Positions 1 through 5,698 of a stretch of DNA of 19,497 nucleotides are shown here, piece after piece. This DNA comes from Deltaproteobacteria bacterium. GTDB lineage: Bacteria > Desulfobacterota_B > Binatia > Bin18. How positions within the stretch are numbered: the stretch's first letter is position 1; each line of letters begins with the position of its first letter. The stretch is taken from positions 1,151-20,647 of the forward strand of contig JAAXHF010000079.1 in assembly GCA_012271025.1 (NCBI GenBank). Reading direction: 5' to 3'. The notes beneath the pieces are model-generated. The model saw only the letters and a list, made by a program, of their open reading frames with translations, made no database searches and was not told where the DNA came from. Both the position numbers and the translations under genes were made by a program.

Positions 1-227
1 TCCTCGGCGCAGCTCATCTCGCCCCCGACTATAGCGACAAGGGCGTCTCTCACCTGTGGGGTCCGGTCGCAGACACCGGTCTCCGTCTGCGCCTGAGCGG
101 CGGACGGCAGCACCAGCAGGCTGATGGTCAGGAGGAAGAGCAGGCCGGCTCTTCCTCTGCTCCAGTGGTGGCCTCCCTGTGTTCGAGGCCCTCGGCCCAC
201 ATCGATACGCTTGATAATCCTGGTCAT
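1..227 (-). CDS. Exported protein, N-terminal part only (cut by left edge)
   Basis: An open frame with no stop runs from an ATG at 227 to the window edge, giving 75 codons. A GGAG sits just upstream of the ATG. After a basic N-terminal stretch (TRIIKRIDVGRGPRT...) comes a hydrophobic segment (AGLLFLLTISLLVLPSAAQA), a good Sec signal peptide with an AQA cleavage site. The mature part begins QTETGVCDRTPQVRDALVAI and ends near GGEMSCAE. CDRTPQVRDAL followed by a second Cys resembles the N-terminal cap of secreted leucine-rich-repeat proteins of environmental bacteria. That link is from memory and the repeats themselves lie outside the window. It is divergent from the gene at 414. Certain: coding and exported. 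Uncertain: family. Confidence 0.7.
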   Translation of the reverse strand, partial: MTRIIKRIDVGRGPRTQGGHHWSRGRAGLLFLLTISLLVLPSAAQAQTETGVCDRTPQVRDALVAIVGGEMSCAE

Positions 228-413
228 CCTGGCTCCACTCCTCAGCGGACAGCAACTTCGGTCTTCTGCTCTGAACGCTCACTGAATGATCCGGATTGCT
301 ATAACTGACGGGATGTTTGTGTCAAGGCTGCACGGGGACCCTTGCGGACCGGCTCAAATTTCTTTAACTGGATGCTGTGTAGACTGGCAGATGCCAGATG
401 ATGGGAGGGGTGA

Positions 414-611
414 GTGACGACAGCCGACCAACGACCTATTATCCAGACCTTCGACCTCAGCGATTTAGCCCACGAGTTTACCCGCCAGAGTACGGCCGAA
501 ATAGAACGCCGGCGCAGCCTTGAGCCCGACTTTGACGAAGCCCTGTACCGGCAGGCGCGCGACCTCGTCTTGCGCAAACTCAAGCACCGTGAGTCGAGGG
601 ATGCGCGATGA
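414..611 (+). CDS. Small hypothetical protein coupled to the YhaN/SbcC-like ATPase
   Basis: A 65-aa protein starting at GTG 414, with a purine-rich GGGAGGGG just upstream as ribosome binding site. Its TGA stop overlaps the ATG of the next gene in an ATGA (608-611), so translation of the two is probably coupled. The sequence is acidic and basic and probably all helical (DLSDLAHEFTRQSTAEIERR, then FDEALYRQARDLVLRKLKHR). It has no Cys, no membrane segment and no family that I recognise. SbcC/YhaN ATPases usually travel with an SbcD-type metallophosphoesterase. This protein is far too short for that and shows no phosphoesterase motif, so it is not the nuclease. It may be a small partner of the ATPase, which is inference from the overlap only. 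Confidence 0.65.
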   Translation: MTTADQRPIIQTFDLSDLAHEFTRQSTAEIERRRSLEPDFDEALYRQARDLVLRKLKHRESRDAR

Positions 612-2764
612 TTATCACCCAGGTCCGGGCTGAGAATATCCTGCGCTACGCCAAGCTGCACCTGTCCAAGCTGCCCCCGGTCGGCCTCATCGGCATCAGC
701 GGACCGAACGAATCCGGCAAAACCTCAATCGTCGAGATCGTCTGCCTGGCGCTTTTCGGCCGGACCTCGACGGTCGAGGCCAGCCAGCTGACCAAGATCA
801 TCAAATGGGGACAGTTTTCGGGCGCCCTGTGGGTCGATTTCAGAGTCCGGGACGGCAACATGTATACGGTCAGCCGCCAGTTTGATGGCGACGGCACGTG
901 TACCGCCCAGCTCGCCCAGACCGGCTCGCCCATACCCCTGGCCCGCGGTCTGGAGGCGGTCAACGAGATGATTGTCCAGCTGGGCGGCTTCACCTACCAG
1001 CGTTTTGTTGATTCCTTCTATCTGGCCCAGCGAAATGTAGTCGCTCCCGAGGTGTTGAAACAGACGGTCAGAGTCCTGTCCGGCATCCAGACCCTCAACA
1101 ACATCTCCGCCGAGTGCGAGTCCGAGATGCGGACGGCTCAGGACGCCCTCATTCCAATTGAATCGAAAATCAACGCGGTACAGCAACAGCTGGCCGATCT
1201 GAATATCCAGCCCGCCGCCCTGGGCCAGCGCCAGGCCCAGCGCCAGTCCCGGCTGGACGCGCTGAAGCAGGCCGAGGCCGAGCGGGAGCGCCTGACAAGC
1301 GCCGCAAGCGGGCTGCAAACCGCTGTCGAGCGGATCGCCGGGCGGGTTGAGCGACTGGCCGAAACCGCTCCAGATAAATCGCTGGTCGAGTGGCACGACA
1401 CGGCCCGAGGTTTGCACGCAGCCAGCCAACAGCTGGCCGAAGCGTATCAGGCCGCCGGGGTGGATGCGGCAGCCGGTGCCGGACTCAGGTCCTGGCTGAG
1501 CCAGCTTGAGGATCAACTCGGGGCTTTCGCGCCGGTCCGGCAGGACCTCTCGGCCCGGCGTGAGAGTCAGTCCTGGCTGGTCGGCGAGGGCGAACGTCCG
1601 GCCCAAGATACCTCTGAACAGCAACCTCTGGCCCAGCGTCGGGCGGTGCTGAGCGAGGAACTTTCCTCGGCTCGCCGCCGCCGCTTGCTGATGCTCGGGC
1701 TGGGCGTACTGGGTTTGGTGGCCACGTCAAGCATCCCGTTTGTGAGCCAGGCCGTCTACGCACTTGGCAGCGGCGCGTTCGCCTTTGTCTTCTTGGTGCT
1801 GGCGACTCTGCGGGCGGCCGATGTGGTGTCCTGCCGGCAGGAACTCACCCGGCTCGATCTCCAGGCCGAGACGATCCGGGCTGAGCTGCAAACCCTTGAC
1901 CAGGCTGAACAGCTACCCGTGGCTGAGCAGGTGGCGGTCTTGCAGACCATTGCCCAGACCTCTGCCGATGAGCGGCTGTCGGCCTCGGTGGCCGGTTTTG
2001 TCGAGGGACGGGGTGAGCCCTTCATGACCCGAGAGAGGCTTGGGGCGAAGCTCGTCGAGTTGCGCCGTATCGTGGCCGACAACGAACAAAGCGTGTGTCA
2101 AGGCCAGGACCGGCTCAAGGCTGAAGTCGCACGCCAGACCGGGCACATCGACACCTGTCAGAAAGAGCTTGAACAGTTGGACCGGAATATAAATCATGAG
2201 CAGAATCGGCTGGATACGGCCAAACAGCTCAAGCAACATATCAGCGATTTGGAACGCCAACGGAGCGAGCGGCTGGAACACATCGCCGTGCGTCGAGCTG
2301 CCCAGCAGTTGCTCGACACTACCCATCCCCGCTTGCTCGGCAGCTTTAACCTTGAGCTGCAAAAGGTGGCCGGCCGGATTGTGCCGCTGCTGACCGAGCA
2401 GCGCTATGTCAATGTCCGGATCGGTGAAGACTTGGACCTCCAGGCCCTGTCCCAGGAAAAGGGCGACTTCGTCAGCCTGAGCGAAATCTCCGGCGGCACC
2501 TACGTGCAGCTGATGCTGGCGGTCCGCCTGGCTCTGTCCCAAGCCCTGATTACCTCAACCGTCCAGGGCGAAGAGTGTCTCGTGCTGGACGAGCCGTTTG
2601 CCTTTTTCGATGCCAAACGCCGGCGTGAGGCGCTTGCCGTGCTGCCCCGCATCAGCGAGGAAATTGAACAGACCTGGATCCTGGCCCAGGACTTTGACGA
2701 GACCAGTCAACTCGACCTGCATGTCCGCTGCTCGCGGGACACGGACGAGCTGATTGCCGGATAG
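608..2764 (+). CDS. SbcC/Rad50/YhaN-like ATPase with central membrane hairpin
   Basis: A 718-aa SMC-like ABC ATPase. Walker A is GPNESGKTS (about 32-40), a Q-loop-like region lies near 131-143, the ABC signature is SEISGGTYVQ (626-635) and Walker B with D-loop is CLVLDEPFAFFD (657-668). Two long helical, Gln/Glu/Arg-rich arms (about 165-355 and 407-565) suggest coiled coils. At the arm tip, where Rad50/SbcC carry a CxxC zinc hook, there is none. Residues about 359-401 form two hydrophobic segments (LLMLGLGVLGLVATSSIPFV and ALGSGAFAFVFLVLATL) in a hairpin arrangement. Bacillus YhaN has a similar plan but is larger (about 960 aa). Likely role: ATP-dependent DNA end or structure processing at the membrane, by family analogy. 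No SbcD/YhaO nuclease gene is present here. Start ATG 608 overlaps the upstream stop. Confidence 0.85.
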   Translation: MIITQVRAENILRYAKLHLSKLPPVGLIGISGPNESGKTSIVEIVCLALFGRTSTVEASQLTKIIKWGQFSGALWVDFRVRDGNMYTVSRQFDGDGTCTAQLAQTGSPIPLARGLEAVNEMIVQLGGFTYQRFVDSFYLAQRNVVAPEVLKQTVRVLSGIQTLNNISAECESEMRTAQDALIPIESKINAVQQQLADLNIQPAALGQRQAQRQSRLDALKQAEAERERLTSAASGLQTAVERIAGRVERLAETAPDKSLVEWHDTARGLHAASQQLAEAYQAAGVDAAAGAGLRSWLSQLEDQLGAFAPVRQDLSARRESQSWLVGEGERPAQDTSEQQPLAQRRAVLSEELSSARRRRLLMLGLGVLGLVATSSIPFVSQAVYALGSGAFAFVFLVLATLRAADVVSCRQELTRLDLQAETIRAELQTLDQAEQLPVAEQVAVLQTIAQTSADERLSASVAGFVEGRGEPFMTRERLGAKLVELRRIVADNEQSVCQGQDRLKAEVARQTGHIDTCQKELEQLDRNINHEQNRLDTAKQLKQHISDLERQRSERLEHIAVRRAAQQLLDTTHPRLLGSFNLELQKVAGRIVPLLTEQRYVNVRIGEDLDLQALSQEKGDFVSLSEISGGTYVQLMLAVRLALSQALITSTVQGEECLVLDEPFAFFDAKRRREALAVLPRISEEIEQTWILAQDFDETSQLDLHVRCSRDTDELIAG

Positions 2765-2773
2765 GAGAGCAGA

Positions 2774-3928
2774 ATGGAATTTGCCCTGAGCGCTGAACAG
2801 GAAGCCTTCCGGACAGAGATTCGTGAGTTTCTGGCTCGCGAATTGACCGATCAGACACCGATTGAGGACGGCTGGATCACGGGCTTCTCGCGGGAATTTT
2901 CGCAGAAGCTCGGCGCCCGCGGCTGGATCGGACTGACCTGGCCCAAACAGTATGGCGGCCAGGAAAAAACCTATCTGGATCGCCTGATCCTGACCGAGGA
3001 ACTGCTGCGGGCCGGGGCGCCGGTTGCCGCCCATTGGCTCGGCGACCGTCAGGTCGGACCGGCGCTGCTGGCCTACGGCAGCGAGGAGCAAAAAGCCGCC
3101 ATCCTGCCCCGGGTGACCAGGGGCGAAGTCGTGTTCTGTCTGGGCATGAGCGAGCCCGGCTCGGGCTCTGACCTGGCCTCGCTGCGCACCAAGGCGGTCG
3201 AAGAGGGGGATCACTTCTCGCTCAGCGGCCAAAAAATCTGGACCAGTTTTGCCCATGTGGCCGACTACGCCTATCTGGTGGCCCGCACCGATCCCGACGC
3301 GCCAAAGCACAAGGGCATCAGCGAGTTCATGGTTGACATGCAGACGCCCGGAATCGAGGTGCGGCCGCTGGTCGATATCACCGGCGAGCACCACTTCAAC
3401 GAGGTGTTCTTTGATAATGTCAAGGTGCCCCACGAGTGGTTGATCGGCGAGAAGAACCGGGGCTGGTATCAGATCGCCTCCCAGCTCGATTACGAGCGGA
3501 GCGGGATTGAGCGCTTGCTCAGCAATTATCCCCTGTTCCGTGACGCGGTCGCGTATGCCAAACACACCGGTCAGGCCAAGGACCCGCTGGTGCGCAACCG
3601 GCTGGCCGAAATGCACATCGAGCTTGAGTTGGGGCGTTCAATGGTCTATCGGGTGGCCTGGATGTTGACCCAGGGGGGGATCCCGAACTATGAGGCGGCC
3701 ATGGCCAAGTGCTACTGCACCGAGGTTGAGCAGCGGATCGCCGATGCGGTCAGCGGTCTGCTCGGCGACTACGCGGTGCTCATGCCCGACTCGCCGGCGG
3801 CCCGTTTGGCTGGCCGGGCGGCCCGCGAGTACCTGTACGCGCCGGCGTATACGATCCAGGGCGGAACGAGCAACGTGCTGCGCAACATCATGGCCATCCG
3901 CGGCCTGGGGCTCCAGCCCGGCAGGTAG
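2774..3928 (+). CDS. Acyl-CoA dehydrogenase family protein
   Basis: A 384-aa FAD enzyme of usual length, starting nine bases after the ATPase stop with GGAGAGCAGA before the ATG. It shows the N-terminal helical domain, the FAD-binding motif FCLGMSEPGSGSDLASLRTK (121-140), the KIWTSFAH loop (154-161) and the C-terminal IQGGTSNVLRNIMAIRGLGL (361-380). The family catalyses alpha,beta-dehydrogenation of acyl-CoA thioesters and passes electrons to ETF. At the position of the medium-chain enzyme's catalytic Glu (YEGT) this protein has Gly363 (QGGT). Glu241 in LDYERSG lies where isovaleryl-CoA dehydrogenase keeps its base, so an IVD-like active site is likely. Alternatively it is one subunit of a heteromeric enzyme. 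The substrate cannot be read from sequence. The next gene, an SDR, follows in the same direction. Confidence 0.93.
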   Translation: MEFALSAEQEAFRTEIREFLARELTDQTPIEDGWITGFSREFSQKLGARGWIGLTWPKQYGGQEKTYLDRLILTEELLRAGAPVAAHWLGDRQVGPALLAYGSEEQKAAILPRVTRGEVVFCLGMSEPGSGSDLASLRTKAVEEGDHFSLSGQKIWTSFAHVADYAYLVARTDPDAPKHKGISEFMVDMQTPGIEVRPLVDITGEHHFNEVFFDNVKVPHEWLIGEKNRGWYQIASQLDYERSGIERLLSNYPLFRDAVAYAKHTGQAKDPLVRNRLAEMHIELELGRSMVYRVAWMLTQGGIPNYEAAMAKCYCTEVEQRIADAVSGLLGDYAVLMPDSPAARLAGRAAREYLYAPAYTIQGGTSNVLRNIMAIRGLGLQPGR

Positions 3929-3967
3929 CACGCAGGGCGTGCTCATTCACTGAAACGAGGAGTGACG

Positions 3968-4720
3968 ATGCTGTTGGCAGACAAAGTTGCGCTGATCACC
4001 GGCTCGTGCCGCGGCACGGGGGCGGGTATTGCCCGGGTGTTTGCACAGGCCGGGGCCAAGGTGGTGATTAATCAGGTCCGGGACGAGGGCGATCCCCAGC
4101 AGGTTCTCGACGAGATCAGGTCGGCCGGCGGGCAGGCCATTTTTGTCAGAGCCGATATTACCGATGCGGCCCAGGTGGCCGACATGCTGACCCAGGCCGA
4201 GCGGGCCTTTGGCCAGGTCGATATTCTGGTCAGCAATTATGCGGCCGGGGTGCCGCGCAAGTCGTTTGCCGACAGTAGCTGGACCGAGTGGCAGGAGCAG
4301 ATTGATACCACCTTGAAGGCCGCCTTTGTGTGTTGTCAGGCCGTTCTGCCGGGCATGAAGGAGCGCCGCTGGGGACGTATCATCAGCGTCAATACCATCG
4401 GCATCCACCAACCCGGGCCGTCTTACCACGGCTATACCTCGGCCAAAACTGCCATGCTGGGCTTTACCCGGAACCTGGCGGTCGAGGTCGGCCCCGACAA
4501 TATCACGGTCAATATCGTCTCCCCGGGTCTGACCCTGACCCAAGAGGTCAGAGCCATGCTGACTCCCGAAGCCCAGGAAAAGCACGAAAAACAGGTGCCC
4601 CTGCGCCGGACCGGAACGGTTGAGGACACGGCCAATGCGGCGCTGTTTTTTGCCTCTGAGTTGGGCAGTTTCATCACCGGCGAATACCTGCTGGTGTGCG
4701 GTGGACAGGTCATGGCCTAG
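3968..4720 (+). CDS. Short-chain dehydrogenase/reductase (SDR), 250 aa
   Basis: A classical-length SDR. The Rossmann glycine motif is TGSCRGTGAGIA (11-22), the cofactor segment is VINQVRDE, the NNAG-equivalent is SNYAAG (89-94) and the active site is Tyr156-x3-Lys160 (YTSAK). The C-terminal VCGGQVMA is typical of the family. ATG 3968 is preferred because GAGGAG (3957-3962) is then spaced five bases away; an in-frame GTG at 3962 would overlap the ribosome binding site. Two of the four catalytic residues appear conservatively changed: the Ser 13 residues before Tyr is Thr143, and the Asn of the central helix is Thr115. The family carries out NAD(P)-dependent alcohol/ketone oxidoreduction. It lies 39 bases after the acyl-CoA dehydrogenase, suggesting a beta-oxidation-like role, but the substrate is unknown. 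Confidence 0.92.
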   Translation: MLLADKVALITGSCRGTGAGIARVFAQAGAKVVINQVRDEGDPQQVLDEIRSAGGQAIFVRADITDAAQVADMLTQAERAFGQVDILVSNYAAGVPRKSFADSSWTEWQEQIDTTLKAAFVCCQAVLPGMKERRWGRIISVNTIGIHQPGPSYHGYTSAKTAMLGFTRNLAVEVGPDNITVNIVSPGLTLTQEVRAMLTPEAQEKHEKQVPLRRTGTVEDTANAALFFASELGSFITGEYLLVCGGQVMA

Positions 4721-4734
4721 AGCCGATTGGCCGA

Positions 4735-4750
4735 TGTTTCGCGTGAAACA
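4735..4750. promoter_or_regulatory. parS: parS-like ParB/Spo0J binding site
   Basis: The 16 bases TGTTTCGCGTGAAACA match the widely conserved chromosomal parS consensus TGTTTCACGTGAAACA at 15 of 16 positions; only the A at position 7 is G. The two six-base arms TGTTTC and GAAACA are perfect. It lies 15 bases after the SDR stop in a non-coding gap between convergent genes, a usual place for parS. In the ParABS system, ParB loads on such sites near the replication origin. Only this one copy was noticed in the window. Confidence 0.65.
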
Positions 4751-4857
4751 GCTCAGCCCTTACTTCAAGAATTCCCGGCTCATGCGTTCGATTCCATTTT
4801 GATGCAATCCCCTTACGTTTCAGGCGTATAGCGTGCAGATTTCATGTGACGTCGCGC

Positions 4858-5541
4858 CTACTCCTTGATGTACACCAGGGTACCTTCGGGGGTCGTGCGG
4901 TACAGTTCCCGGATGTCGGGGTTCGACAGCGAGATGCAGCCGAGCGTCCAGTTGACCCCGACCTTATTCAGCTCGGCATGGTCTGTGCCGTGCAGCCCGA
5001 TTTCACCGCCCGGACCCGGATGGCTGCCGTTACGGCCCGGGAGCCGACCAGTCTTGAGGTGGTGCCGATGGCGGGCCACATCGGACGGGGTCGGATAATC
5101 CAGCAGCATGAAACGCGACCAGCGGGGATGCCGACGTTTGCCGATGATCATGTACAGGCCGATTGGGGTGCGTTTGTCGCCCTCGTACAGCTTGCGTCCA
5201 TCGCGGCGGGCGGACACGATCGGATAGCTGCGGACAAGCCGACCGTAGTCATACACCTGTAGCAGCTGACAGCTCTTATCGACAACAAGCACCCGCTCTT
5301 CCTCCACCGCCCAGGACAGAAGGCTGTCGGTGTCGAGCCGATCCGGCAGGCGCACGGGCTCAGGCGGGACCGGAGGGGGTGGCGGAGGCACATAGGGTGG
5401 AAAGCCGGGGGGCGGAGGGACACAGCTCCAGATAAGCAGCCCCGCCGCCACGGCCCCCAGTAACGTGCGGACGAGTCGGCCAATACGGCCTGGAGACGGA
5501 GCATGGCCGTGGTGCATGGGGTCCAGGGGCGGGAGGCTCAC
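4858..5541 (-). CDS. L,D-transpeptidase (YkuD domain) lipoprotein or anchored protein
   Basis: A 227-aa envelope protein. A hydrophobic stretch (RTLLGAVAAGLLIWSC) ends in Cys40, a lipobox-like site, although Trp at -2 is not standard. A proline-rich linker follows (about 41-63), then a YkuD catalytic domain. Within it, VLVVDKSCQLLQVYDYGRLV and GDKRTPIGLYMI are typical strands. The active site is IGLHGTD (His184) plus NWTLGCISLSN (Cys202). The usual SHGCxR signature is here TLGCIS, a variant seen in some YkuD subfamilies. Enzymes of this kind make 3-3 peptidoglycan cross-links or attach proteins to the wall in the periplasm. Start is GTG 5541; an ATG at 5517 is a possible alternative, still upstream of the signal. 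It is divergent from secA. Confidence 0.88.
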   Translation of the reverse strand: MSLPPLDPMHHGHAPSPGRIGRLVRTLLGAVAAGLLIWSCVPPPPGFPPYVPPPPPPVPPEPVRLPDRLDTDSLLSWAVEEERVLVVDKSCQLLQVYDYGRLVRSYPIVSARRDGRKLYEGDKRTPIGLYMIIGKRRHPRWSRFMLLDYPTPSDVARHRHHLKTGRLPGRNGSHPGPGGEIGLHGTDHAELNKVGVNWTLGCISLSNPDIRELYRTTPEGTLVYIKE

Positions 5542-5600
5542 CGCCCGATCTTAGCCACAAGCAGCCGCTTACCGCAACGGTGTTCTCGACCCCGGTGCCC

Positions 5601-5629
5601 TTGCCCACAGACGGTGGAGGCGTTTTAAT
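5601..5629 (+). promoter_or_regulatory. Candidate sigma-70 promoter for the secA operon
   Basis: TTGCCC (5601-5606, 4/6 to the -35 consensus) and TTTAAT (5624-5629, 5/6 to the -10 consensus) are separated by exactly 17 bases in the divergent gap between the L,D-transpeptidase and secA. A start near 5636 would give an untranslated leader of about 60 bases. The competing extended -10 at 5657 makes this one of two candidates. Confidence 0.35.
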
Positions 5630-5656
5630 AGGCTGCTCCTGCTTTGCGGCAGTCCA

Positions 5657-5665
5657 TGCTATGCT
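5657..5665 (+). promoter_or_regulatory. Candidate extended -10 element upstream of secA
   Basis: TGCTATGCT matches the extended -10 form TGnTATAAT with two mismatches in the hexamer, 33 bases before the secA start. The same nine bases occur 34 bases before the alpha/beta hydrolase start (18269-18277), and GCTATGAT occurs before the VOC gene. That repetition supports a promoter role. No good -35 was found at the right distance. Confidence 0.4.
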
Positions 5666-5698
5666 GTCGCCAAGCGTCACAGCACCGAGGGGATGACG

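Noticed and set aside
228..413. Promoter search in the divergent gap between the exported protein and the 65-aa gene
   Set aside because: Only weak elements (GATGCT at 371, TTTAAC at 362) were seen, with no properly spaced -35/-10 pair, so no feature was called.
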